NCBI GenBank assembly: GCA_017532355.1
Contig: JAFXJK010000068.1
Span: 1-11,839, forward strand
Source: Oscillospiraceae bacterium
GTDB lineage: Bacteria > Bacillota_A > Clostridia > Oscillospirales > JAAYXM01
Direction of reading: 5' to 3'
DNA: 11,839 nt
Shown here: piece after piece, positions 1 through 6,257 of the stretch
Position numbering within the stretch: the first letter of the stretch is position 1
Layout: the number at the start of each line of letters is the position of its first letter
Translations under genes and position numbers: made by a program
The notes under the pieces: model-generated
The model's input: the letters and a program-made list of their open reading frames with translations, nothing else
Told to the model about the DNA's origin: nothing
Database searches by the model: none

Positions 1-1154
1 AGGTTTGCTACTGGACAGGTAAGGTAGGTATGGAGTTTGAAGAAGCATGGGCAAAGTGGATTGGTGCAAAGATGGCTATCTCCACAACAAACGGTACAGC
101 TGCTCTTCACACAGCTATTGCTGCTCTCGGCATCGGCCCGGGAGATGAAGTTATCGTTCCGTCCTACTCCTTTATCGCATCTTCTTTCTCGGTAGTTCAG
201 GCAGGTGCTATCCCGGTATTTGCTGACGTTACTGACGACCACACTCTCGACCCGAACGATATCGAGCATCGCATCACTCCGAGAACAAAGGGTATCGTTG
301 TTGTTCACCTCTACGGCGGTGTTGCTGACATGGGCCCGATCCTCGAAATCGCAAAGAAGCACAACCTCAAGATCATCGAAGACTGTGCACAGTGCTTCGG
401 CGGTGAGTACAAAGGCAAGAAGGCCGGTACAATCGGTGATGTCGGTTGCTTCAGCTTCTGCCAGTCAAAGCACTTCACAACAGGCGGCGAAGGCGGCATG
501 GTTGTTACAAACGACGAAGAAGTGGGCTGGGAGTGCCGTTCATTCCGTGATCACGGTTACGATGTCAGAAAGCGCATGAGCATGCTTGCTCTTGAAGAGT
601 CTCTTCCGTACATCCACAACCGCGTTGGCTTCAACTACCGTATGACAGAGATGCAGTCTCTCATCGGTCTCAACGAGCTCAAGAGACTTGACTCCTGGAA
701 CCTCGCTCGCCGTTACGAGTACGCTAAGATGTACGACGAAGCATTCACAGGCCTCAAGGGTATCAAGAAGCTCCCGACAAACACAGCAGAGCGTAAGAAC
801 TCTTACTGGTGGTATCCGATCAACCTCGATCTTAATGCTCTTGATATCGACGCTCCGGCATTCATCAAGGAGCTTATGGCTATGAACATCCCGTGCTACG
901 GTATTCAGTGGCCGGAAGCATACGAAGAAAAGGCATACAAGGAGCACGGCGGCTTCGGTACAGCTAAGTTCCCGTTCGAGTCCAAGGAGTATGCAGATCC
1001 GAAGTCTGCTGACTACACAGACGTTCTTTGCCCGAAGGCTAAGGCTCTTCGTGCTGAAACATTCTCCCTCTTCCTCCATCCGTCATGGGAGCGTGTACAC
1101 ATTGAGCGTTGCATAGCTGCAGTAAAAGAAGTTCTTGCAAAACACACAAAGTAG
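1..1154 (+). CDS. DegT/DnrJ/EryC1/StrS-family PLP aminotransferase, 5' partial
   Basis: A PLP-dependent sugar or cyclitol aminotransferase of fold type I. The reading frame is open from base 3 and runs nine codons ahead of the ATG at 30. Those codons (VCYWTGKVG) fit the family's usual N-terminal segment before EFEEAWAKWIG, so the gene is cut by the window edge and the ATG at 30 is internal. Counting from that ATG: NGTAALH at 21-27 (cofactor phosphate region), EDCAQ at 117-121 with D118 for the pyridine nitrogen, and the PLP lysine K147 in FSFCQSKHFTTGGEGG. The GDVGCFSFxQSK context is closest, from memory, to the inosose/AHBA-synthase-like branch (StsC type) rather than the PseC or ArnB branches. 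It would transfer an amino group between glutamate or glutamine and a keto sugar or keto cyclitol. The stop is followed by a hairpin terminator. The family is certain; the substrate is inferred. Confidence 0.93.
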   Translation, partial: VCYWTGKVGMEFEEAWAKWIGAKMAISTTNGTAALHTAIAALGIGPGDEVIVPSYSFIASSFSVVQAGAIPVFADVTDDHTLDPNDIEHRITPRTKGIVVVHLYGGVADMGPILEIAKKHNLKIIEDCAQCFGGEYKGKKAGTIGDVGCFSFCQSKHFTTGGEGGMVVTNDEEVGWECRSFRDHGYDVRKRMSMLALEESLPYIHNRVGFNYRMTEMQSLIGLNELKRLDSWNLARRYEYAKMYDEAFTGLKGIKKLPTNTAERKNSYWWYPINLDLNALDIDAPAFIKELMAMNIPCYGIQWPEAYEEKAYKEHGGFGTAKFPFESKEYADPKSADYTDVLCPKAKALRAETFSLFLHPSWERVHIERCIAAVKEVLAKHTK

Positions 1155-1163
1155 GTTTATAAT
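1135..1163 (+). promoter_or_regulatory. Possible sigma-A promoter inside the 3' end of the aminotransferase gene
   Basis: TTGCAA (1135-1140), a 17-base spacer, then a perfect TATAAT (1158-1163). The -35 box matches 4 of 6 consensus bases. Transcription would start near 1170, just ahead of the hairpin at 1177-1211, and lead into the PIG-L gene. It overlaps the aminotransferase stop codon, so it could be chance. No better promoter was seen between 1155 and 1249. Confidence 0.4.
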
Positions 1164-1176
1164 AGAATATAAGCAG

Positions 1177-1211
1177 TATGGAAAAACGGACGCTTGTCCG
1201 TTTTTTCCATA
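1177..1211 (+). terminator. Factor-independent terminator or leader hairpin
   Basis: Stem ACGGAC (1186-1191), loop GCTT, and GTCCGT (1196-1201), followed by six T (1201-1206). The stem extends outward through the A and T runs to TATGG (1177-1181) pairing with CCATA (1207-1211), with one unpaired T. It lies between the aminotransferase stop and the PIG-L start, and its A-run and T-run could allow termination in both directions. If the promoter at 1135-1163 is real, this hairpin would lie in a 5' leader. Confidence 0.75.
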
Positions 1212-1248
1212 TATGAAAGTAAAAAACCGCTTTGAAAGGAAGATTTAA

Positions 1249-1959
1249 ATGAGAGTTCTTGCTGTTGGTTCGCATCCTGACGACCTCGAGCTCAGCTGCG
1301 GCGGAACCCTTGCCCGCATGGCAAAAGAAGGCTATGAAGTCTACACTTGCCATGTTGCAAACGGTAATATGGGACACGCTGTCATTATGCCGGATGAGCT
1401 TGGCCCGATGCGCACTATTGAAGCAGAAAATGCAGGAAAGGTTCTCGGCGTAAAGAAGGTTTATAACGTCGATGTCGGCGATTGTATGCTCTATGCAGAT
1501 AACCTCGACACACGCCGTGAAATGGTCAGAATTATCCGTGAGGTCAACCCTGATTTCATCATCACACACGGCCCGGATGACTATATGAACGACCATCTTG
1601 AAGTAAGTAAGCTCGTTTTCGAAACAAGCTTTACCGCGACTGTCGGTCACATGTTCCCGGAGACGGGCGCGCCGACTGCCGGTGTTGTTCCGATTTACTA
1701 TATGGACAATCTCGCAGGAACAAATTTTGTTCCCGAGATGTATGTTGACGTTACAGACTATATCGACCAGAAGCTCGATGCGGTTGAGTGCCACAAGAGC
1801 CAGATAGTCTGGATGCGCGAGCATGATAAGATTGACTTTATCGAGTTTGTTAGATCATGCACACGCGGCCGTGGTCTCCAGTGCGGAGTTATGTATGCTG
1901 AAGGCTTTAAGACCTGCAAGGCACACCTTCGCCAGACTACGATGAGACATTTGCCGTAA
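1249..1959 (+). CDS. PIG-L (LmbE-like) family zinc N-deacetylase
   Basis: A 236-residue cytoplasmic hydrolase with no signal peptide. The family hallmark HPDD is at residues 9-12. By analogy with MshB, H9 and D12 bind zinc and D11 is the general base. The third zinc ligand is H116 in HGPDDYMNDH (107-116). The C-terminal RGRGLQCGVMYAEGF block (206-220) is also typical of the family. Members remove the acetyl group from N-acetylglucosamine moieties such as GlcNAc-PI, GlcNAc-Ins (MshB), BshB substrates or chitooligosaccharide monomers. Beside a NagB-like protein, a kinase and an aminotransferase, deacetylation of an N-acetyl amino sugar or its phosphate is the likely role, but the substrate is not determined. 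The ATG at 1249 is preceded by AAAGGAAG at about 1236-1243. The 40-base gap to the next gene holds a palindrome and that gene's strong ribosome site. Confidence 0.93.
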   Translation: MRVLAVGSHPDDLELSCGGTLARMAKEGYEVYTCHVANGNMGHAVIMPDELGPMRTIEAENAGKVLGVKKVYNVDVGDCMLYADNLDTRREMVRIIREVNPDFIITHGPDDYMNDHLEVSKLVFETSFTATVGHMFPETGAPTAGVVPIYYMDNLAGTNFVPEMYVDVTDYIDQKLDAVECHKSQIVWMREHDKIDFIEFVRSCTRGRGLQCGVMYAEGFKTCKAHLRQTTMRHLP

Positions 1960-1966
1960 AATTTGT

Positions 1967-1982
1967 TGTAAAAATTTTTACA
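1967..1982. promoter_or_regulatory. Perfect 16-bp A/T palindrome upstream of the NagB-like gene
   Basis: TGTAAAAATTTTTACA is fully self-complementary and lies between the PIG-L stop (1957-1959) and the AGGAGG of the next gene (1986-1991). It could be an operator, or a small hairpin that affects translation or mRNA processing. It is not a good terminator because the stem is all A/T without a G/C core. Its function is unknown. Confidence 0.35.
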
Positions 1983-1985
1983 TAT

Positions 1986-1991
1986 AGGAGG
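1986..1991 (+). promoter_or_regulatory. Strong ribosome binding site of the NagB-like gene
   Basis: AGGAGG is a full anti-SD match, eight bases ahead of the ATG at 2000. It is the best Shine-Dalgarno site in the window and agrees with high expression of this enzyme. Confidence 0.85.
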
Positions 1992-1999
1992 AAAAGGAC

Positions 2000-2947
2000 A
2001 TGAATTTTATTGACACTTACAAAGGCACCTACACAGAATCTCTCTATCCTGCAGGTTGGGATTATGAGAAGATTGACAAATGCTGCTCAAATCCGCCTGA
2101 GGCAATTTTTGAGCGCCAGGATTTCTGGCATCCGGACTTCAAGCCGGTTGCATGTAAGAACGTTGCAGAGTTTGACATGATGATGGGCCACGAAATCGCA
2201 AACCAGATCAAGATGGCTCGCGATGAGGGCATCAAGCTCGCTATGATTCTTCCGGCAGGCCCTATGGGTATGTACCGCTGGGCTGCATACTTCATCAACG
2301 AGTGGGATGTTGACTGCTCACACGTTTACGGATTTAACATGGACGAGTGGAGTGACGCTGAAGGCAACACTCTCGACTCTTCAAACCCGGGTTCATTCAC
2401 AAACGCTATGCGTGAAGCTTTCTACAGCAAGCTCAACAAGACTGTTCCGGAAAGCCAGCGCAACTTCGCTACAAAGGAAAACCTTCCGACATATCCGGAA
2501 AAGATTGCAAAGCTTAAGGCTGAGGGTGCTCGCCTTATCACAACCTTCGGTATCGGCCGTGCTTGCCATATTGCTTTCTGGGAGCCGCACTTTGCTGCAG
2601 AGTTCGAAACTGAAGAAGAGTGGAAGAGCCAGATGTACCGCATCGGTGCAAACCTCAATCCGCTTACAGTTGAGCAGAACGCTATCACAAGCTTCAAGAG
2701 CCGCGTAACTCTTGTTCCGTGCCGTGCTAACACAATCGGCCCGGGCCTCATTCTCCAGTCCGACCGCATCATCGGCGGTTGCGACGGTGCTCTTTCACGC
2801 GGTATGCAGTGGCAGGGTATGTCCCTCTGGATGACTCTCCGCTACGGTCCGGATAAGTGGGTTACATCTTCCTACATGCCGACTCTTCCGGGTAAACTCT
2901 TCTTCCTCGAAGAGCTTGCAGGTCCGCTTGTCGCAGAGTGCAACTAA
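2000..2947 (+). CDS. Divergent glucosamine-6-phosphate deaminase/isomerase-like protein (NagB superfamily)
   Basis: A 315-residue protein of the NagB/RpiA/6-phosphogluconolactonase fold, longer than classical NagB (about 240-290). Two NagB blocks are clear: GFNMDEW (111-117), whose D115 matches E. coli D72, the proton-transfer base; and [13 protein letters not shown] (184-196), whose H190 and E195 match H143 and E148. The residue equivalent to D141, part of the ring-opening D-H-E set, is Ala188 (GNDGH becomes GRACH). The phosphate-binding turn LPTGGTP of NagB is here LPAGPMG (84-90). The N-terminal 60 residues and the region after 220 are not NagB-like by eye. The protein probably isomerises or deaminates an amino sugar or a related compound, but not necessarily GlcN-6-P. 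It sits between a deacetylase gene and a dehydrogenase gene, 20 bases ahead of the latter. Superfamily is confident; reaction is inferred. Confidence 0.85.
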   Translation: MNFIDTYKGTYTESLYPAGWDYEKIDKCCSNPPEAIFERQDFWHPDFKPVACKNVAEFDMMMGHEIANQIKMARDEGIKLAMILPAGPMGMYRWAAYFINEWDVDCSHVYGFNMDEWSDAEGNTLDSSNPGSFTNAMREAFYSKLNKTVPESQRNFATKENLPTYPEKIAKLKAEGARLITTFGIGRACHIAFWEPHFAAEFETEEEWKSQMYRIGANLNPLTVEQNAITSFKSRVTLVPCRANTIGPGLILQSDRIIGGCDGALSRGMQWQGMSLWMTLRYGPDKWVTSSYMPTLPGKLFFLEELAGPLVAECN

Positions 2948-2954
2948 TTTAAGT

Positions 2955-2958
2955 GAGG
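2955..2958 (+). promoter_or_regulatory. Ribosome binding site that fixes the Gfo/Idh start
   Basis: GAGG lies nine bases before the ATG at 2968. The frame could also start at a GTG at 2953, but that codon overlaps this Shine-Dalgarno sequence and has none of its own. Confidence 0.7.
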
Positions 2959-2967
2959 TATTTAACT

Positions 2968-4008
2968 ATGAAAAAAGTTAGATGGGGCGTAATCGGTGCC
3001 GGCGGTATTGCTGACCGTCGTACACTTCCCGGCATGATGCTTTCTGAAGAGGCAGAGCTTATCGCAGTTATGGAAATTAACGATGAGCTTGCTGAAAATC
3101 TTCGTGTAAAATACGGTGCAAAGCGTGCATACACTGACCACAAGGCTCTCCTTGCAGACCCTGAGGTTGACGTTGTTTACATCGCTTCTCCCGTTAACTG
3201 CCATAAGGAGCAGGCTATCGACGCTGCTCGCGCAAAGAAGGACATTCTCCTTGAGAAGCCGATTTGCCTTGACATCGCAGATGCTGAAGAAGTTCTTCGC
3301 GTATGCGAGGAAGAAGGCGTTAAGATTGCAACAGGCTTCCTTATGCGCTTCCACGCAATCAACGCAAAAATCCGTGAGCTCGTTCAGTCAGGTGCAATCG
3401 GTCAGGTTGTTTCCTGCCGCGCTCAGTTTACTTGCTGGTATCCGGATATCCCGGGTGCATGGCGTCAGGTAAAGGCTCTTTCCGGTGGCGGTGCTCTTAT
3501 GGATCTCGGTGTTCACTGCATCGACCTTCTCCAGTACATCGTTGGCTCAAAGGCAAAGCGTGTAGCTTCTTTCTCAAGAACAAACACATTCAACTACGAG
3601 GTTGAAGACCAGGCTTCTCTTATGATGGAGCTTGAGAACGGCGCATTTGCTTATGTTGAGTCAAACTTCAACGTTCCGGATGCTGTTCCGTCAAAGCTTG
3701 AAATCTTCGGTACAGGCGGTTCAATCGTCGCTTACGGCACACTCTCACAGGTTGAGGGCGGCACAATCGACGTTATCGCTGCTGACAGTACCGCAGGCTA
3801 TGATGCTCAGCAGACACGTGACGAAGTCAAGAAGCTTGATGTCAACGTCGAGTTTGGCAATATGTACACCAAGGAGCTTGACTCCTTCGGCCGTTCACAC
3901 CGTGACGGTGCTCCCGTTGAAGTTCCGGCTGCAGACGCAGTCTGGGCACAGCGTATCATCAAGGCAGCATACGAATCACAGGAGACAGACAAGATTATCA
4001 CTCTCTAA
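2968..4008 (+). CDS. Gfo/Idh/MocA family NAD(P)-dependent sugar/cyclitol dehydrogenase
   Basis: A 346-residue two-domain oxidoreductase. The Rossmann fold opens with the dinucleotide motif GAGGIA (10-15) after WGVI. EKP at 96-98 carries K97, the usual catalytic lysine. GGGALMDLGVHCIDL (173-187) supplies D179 and H183 of the family's D-x3-H active site. Members oxidise or reduce a hydroxyl of sugars, sugar phosphates, UDP-sugars or inositols. With a DegT aminotransferase in the same cluster, it could make or use the keto compound on which that enzyme acts, as NtdC and NtdA do in Bacillus kanosamine synthesis, or as inositol dehydrogenase and StsC do for inosamines. It is the last gene before a strong terminator. 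The start is set by GAGG at 2955-2958. The family is certain; the substrate is unknown. Confidence 0.93.
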   Translation: MKKVRWGVIGAGGIADRRTLPGMMLSEEAELIAVMEINDELAENLRVKYGAKRAYTDHKALLADPEVDVVYIASPVNCHKEQAIDAARAKKDILLEKPICLDIADAEEVLRVCEEEGVKIATGFLMRFHAINAKIRELVQSGAIGQVVSCRAQFTCWYPDIPGAWRQVKALSGGGALMDLGVHCIDLLQYIVGSKAKRVASFSRTNTFNYEVEDQASLMMELENGAFAYVESNFNVPDAVPSKLEIFGTGGSIVAYGTLSQVEGGTIDVIAADSTAGYDAQQTRDEVKKLDVNVEFGNMYTKELDSFGRSHRDGAPVEVPAADAVWAQRIIKAAYESQETDKIITL

Positions 4009-4019
4009 AATATGCTTTG

Positions 4020-4051
4020 AATATGCCCTGCTCTTGCAGGGCATATTTTTT
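4020..4051 (+). terminator. Strong factor-independent terminator after the Gfo/Idh gene
   Basis: A perfect 12-bp stem, AATATGCCCTGC (4020-4031) with GCAGGGCATATT (4036-4047), a TCTT tetraloop, and a T-run through 4051. It starts 12 bases after the stop codon and separates the enzyme genes from the kinase-repressor unit. Confidence 0.92.
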
Positions 4052-4062
4052 GCGTGTAAGAC

Positions 4063-4091
4063 TTGACTAAAGTGGAAAAATTTATTAAAAT
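4063..4091 (+). promoter_or_regulatory. Sigma-A promoter of the kinase-ROK unit
   Basis: TTGACT (4063-4068), an exact 17-base A-rich spacer, and TAAAAT (4086-4091). Each box matches 5 of 6 consensus bases. It lies between the terminator at 4020-4051 and the kinase gene. The expected start point, about 4098, falls inside the palindrome at 4091-4111. Confidence 0.8.
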
Positions 4092-4111
4092 ATATACTAA
4101 TGTAGTATATA
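4091..4111. promoter_or_regulatory. Perfect 9-3-9 palindrome, probable operator for the ROK repressor
   Basis: TATATACTA (4091-4099), ATG, TAGTATATA (4103-4111): every base of both arms is complementary. It shares one base with the -10 box and covers the expected transcription start, the classic position for a repressor that blocks initiation. The ROK regulator two genes downstream is the natural candidate, giving autoregulation; that link is inference. No second copy of the full site was noticed in the window. Confidence 0.6.
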
Positions 4112-4123
4112 CAAATATAAAAA

Positions 4124-4128
4124 GGTGG
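4124..4128 (+). promoter_or_regulatory. Ribosome binding site that fixes the kinase start
   Basis: GGTGG (within AAAGGTGG, 4121-4128) stands eight bases before the ATG at 4137. An in-frame GTG at 4125 lies inside this site and is therefore unlikely to be the start. Confidence 0.7.
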
Positions 4129-4136
4129 TACGTGTT

Positions 4137-5084
4137 ATGTATGATGTAGCATGTGTCGGTATCTTGGTTGCCGACGCTATCTGTAAAGGTGTTAAAGGTC
4201 TTCCTGAAAAGGGTAAGCTCGATCTTCTCCCGAGCATTAAGCTTTACAGCGGTGGCTGTGCTGTCAATACCGGTATCGATATGGCAGTTATGGGTGCAAA
4301 GGTTGCTCTTATCGGTAAGGTAGGAGCTGACGGCTTCGGAAGCTTCCTTAAGGGCTCTTTGGTCAGCAAGGGCGTCAACGTTGACGGTCTTGTTGAAGCT
4401 GAGGGTGAGGACAGCTCTTCTTCCATCGTTCTCGTTGACGAGAGCGGCGAGCGTTCCTTCCTCCATTGCAAGGGCGCAAACGATACATTCTGCTATGACG
4501 ATGTCAACTTCGACGTTATCGCAGATTCAAAGATTGTTTTTGTCGCAGGTACAATGCTTATGAATAAGTTTGACGGCGAAGACTGCGCAAAGGTTCTCAA
4601 GCGTGCTAAAGAGATGGGCAAGATTACAGCTCTTGATACAGCTTGGGACGGCACAGGTCGCTGGATGAGCGTTCTCAAGCCGGCTCTTCAGTATGTTGAT
4701 TACTTCATCCCGAGCATCGAAGAGGCTATCGAGCTTGCAGGCGGAGAGACAGACCATAAGAAGATTGCAGATTGCTTCTTTGACTGCGGCGTTTCCCACG
4801 TTGCTATCAAGGTTGGTAAGGACGGTTGCTACTACCGCGAGAGCCGTGAGGCTGAGGGTAAGTACGTTGCTCCGTTTATGCGCGAGAACCCTGTTGACAC
4901 AACAGGCGCAGGTGACTCCTGGTGTGCAGGCTTCCTCTACGGTATTGCAAACGGCAAGTCAATGGAAGAGTCCTGCGTTATCGGTAACGCAGTAGGTGCA
5001 CACATCATCATGGAAGTCGGTGCATCCACGGGCGCTGTTCCGTATGCTGAAATCGAGAAATTCATCAAAGAAAACAGGAAATAA
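4137..5084 (+). CDS. PfkB/ribokinase-family carbohydrate kinase
   Basis: A 315-residue cytoplasmic ATP-dependent sugar kinase. PfkB signature 1 is SGGCAVNTGIDMAVMG (38-53) followed by ALIGKVGADGFG (57-68). Signature 2 is NPVDTTGAGDSWCAGF (251-266), in which GAGD (257-260) forms the anion hole and D260 is the catalytic base. PSIEEA (192-197) matches the conserved N/S-x-x-E segment before the ATP site. Length is normal for the family. Family members phosphorylate ribose, fructose, 2-keto-3-deoxygluconate, tagatose-6-phosphate, 5-dehydro-2-deoxygluconate (IolC) and nucleosides, and the sequence alone does not separate these. It begins its own transcription unit after the terminator at 4020-4051, and the ROK gene starts 6 bases after its stop. 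It is probably the committing phosphorylation step of the neighbouring pathway. Confidence 0.93.
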   Translation: MYDVACVGILVADAICKGVKGLPEKGKLDLLPSIKLYSGGCAVNTGIDMAVMGAKVALIGKVGADGFGSFLKGSLVSKGVNVDGLVEAEGEDSSSSIVLVDESGERSFLHCKGANDTFCYDDVNFDVIADSKIVFVAGTMLMNKFDGEDCAKVLKRAKEMGKITALDTAWDGTGRWMSVLKPALQYVDYFIPSIEEAIELAGGETDHKKIADCFFDCGVSHVAIKVGKDGCYYRESREAEGKYVAPFMRENPVDTTGAGDSWCAGFLYGIANGKSMEESCVIGNAVGAHIIMEVGASTGAVPYAEIEKFIKENRK

Positions 5085-5090
5085 TCGTAT

Positions 5091-6242
5091 ATGGTATTGA
5101 AAACAGAGAAAAAGCACGGCACAGCTAATTTAAAGCTTGTTAAGCTTTCTAACTTAACACTTGTTTTCAACTTAATAAATGAGAATCAGCCCGTATCGCG
5201 AGCATCCATTGCTCACGCTACGGGCTTGAGTCCTACTACGGTTTCGTCGCTTGTAGATGAGCTTATTTCGGAGAATATGGTGCGCGAGACAGGAACGGGA
5301 AAGCTTTCGGGAAGCGGCAGAAAGCCGATTATGCTCGAGCTTAATGCTGACGGTGGATGCGTTGCTGCGGTTGAAATCAAGCAGGGCGCTTTCGAGCTTG
5401 AAATATTTAACCTTTCGGGTAAAAGCATTGGCTTCTTCCGACACGACATTACAGAGTATAGCGATATCGGTGACAGAATAGCAGACGACGTTGAGAAGCA
5501 TTGTGGGAAGTTCGGTCGTCTTCTCGGCATCTGCGTCGGTGTCCCCGGTGTTATAGACAGAAAGACGAAAAGGGTTTCGTCAACCCTCATCCCGATTACA
5601 AAGGAGAATGACTTTTTTACGGTGCTCTGCCGCCGTTTTCCTGAGGTTAAGGTTAAGCTCGGTAACGAGTCATCCTTCTGTGCGTATATCGAAAAGTCGA
5701 TATCCAAAAAAGAAATTCACAGCCTCGTCTATATCGACATAAACGTCGGTATCGGTGCAGGTATAATACTTGATGACAGAATTTTTACAGGTGCGTTCGG
5801 AAACGCAGGCGAATTCGGCCATGTTTCGGTTGATATAAACGGAACTCCTTGTAAGTGCGGAAACCGCGGTTGCCTTGAGGCAATGGCAGGCACTCCTGCT
5901 ATCTGCGAGGCGGCAGGAGTTTCTTCGATTTCGGAAATTGATACTGCCGATGAGGAGCAGATGTCGCGACTCGGTGATATTTGCAGATACATCTCGGCAG
6001 GTATAAACAATATAATCAATATGATAAACCCCGAGGCGGTTGTTCTCGGCGGTGAGATTACAGCTCTCGGAGAGCCGTTCCTCGGAAAGATCCGCGACGA
6101 GCTTTCGAAGATTATGTTTGCGGCAAACACGGAGAGATTTTCCTTAAGATTTTCGGATATTTCCGGAAACCCCGTTACACAGGGCGCAGGAAGATACCTT
6201 CTTGATCGCATATTTGAAGACGGAGACTTTATAACGGAATAA
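5091..6242 (+). CDS. ROK-family transcriptional repressor (XylR/NagC-like)
   Basis: A 383-residue DNA-binding regulator. An N-terminal winged helix-turn-helix (about 15-66, recognition part IAHATGLSPTTVSSLVDEL) precedes a ROK sugar-binding domain. The ROK zinc site is complete: H244 in GEFGH plus C254, C256 and C261 in CKCGNRGCLE. E241 of GEFGH is the usual sugar contact. INNIINMINPEAVVLGG (305-321) is the conserved C-terminal block. The sugar-kinase features are missing: the first ATP motif (DxGGT) reads EIKQG (95-99), and the catalytic Asp of the N-D motif is Glu193 (LGNES), as in XylR-type repressors. It is therefore a regulator rather than a glucokinase. ATG 5091 follows AGGAAA near 5076. 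It probably binds the palindrome at 4091-4111 and is released by a pathway sugar; its ligand is unknown. The next gene begins about 15 bases downstream. Confidence 0.93.
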   Translation: MVLKTEKKHGTANLKLVKLSNLTLVFNLINENQPVSRASIAHATGLSPTTVSSLVDELISENMVRETGTGKLSGSGRKPIMLELNADGGCVAAVEIKQGAFELEIFNLSGKSIGFFRHDITEYSDIGDRIADDVEKHCGKFGRLLGICVGVPGVIDRKTKRVSSTLIPITKENDFFTVLCRRFPEVKVKLGNESSFCAYIEKSISKKEIHSLVYIDINVGIGAGIILDDRIFTGAFGNAGEFGHVSVDINGTPCKCGNRGCLEAMAGTPAICEAAGVSSISEIDTADEEQMSRLGDICRYISAGINNIINMINPEAVVLGGEITALGEPFLGKIRDELSKIMFAANTERFSLRFSDISGNPVTQGAGRYLLDRIFEDGDFITE

Positions 6243-6246
6243 AAGC

Positions 6247-6251
6247 GAGGG
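6247..6251 (+). promoter_or_regulatory. Ribosome binding site that favours a GTG start for pth
   Basis: GAGGG directly abuts an ATG at 6252, leaving no spacer, but stands six bases before an in-frame GTG at 6258. Normal Shine-Dalgarno spacing therefore points to the GTG. Confidence 0.55.
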
Positions 6252-6257
6252 ATGAAA

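Noticed and set aside
540..1824. Long - strand open frames (540-1079 and 1039-1824)
   Set aside because: They lie antisense to well-supported aminotransferase and PIG-L genes, show no family motifs or ribosome sites, and are explained by the biased codon use of the + strand genes.
2953..2967. GTG at 2953 as the Gfo/Idh start
   Set aside because: It overlaps the Shine-Dalgarno sequence; the ATG at 2968 has proper spacing and the MKKVRWGVIG start is typical of the family.
4125..4136. GTG at 4125 as the kinase start
   Set aside because: It lies inside the AAAGGTGG ribosome site; the ATG at 4137 has an eight-base spacer.
6252..6257. ATG at 6252 as the pth start
   Set aside because: It abuts GAGGG with no spacer; the GTG at 6258 has six bases. 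The difference is two residues and the choice remains moderately uncertain.
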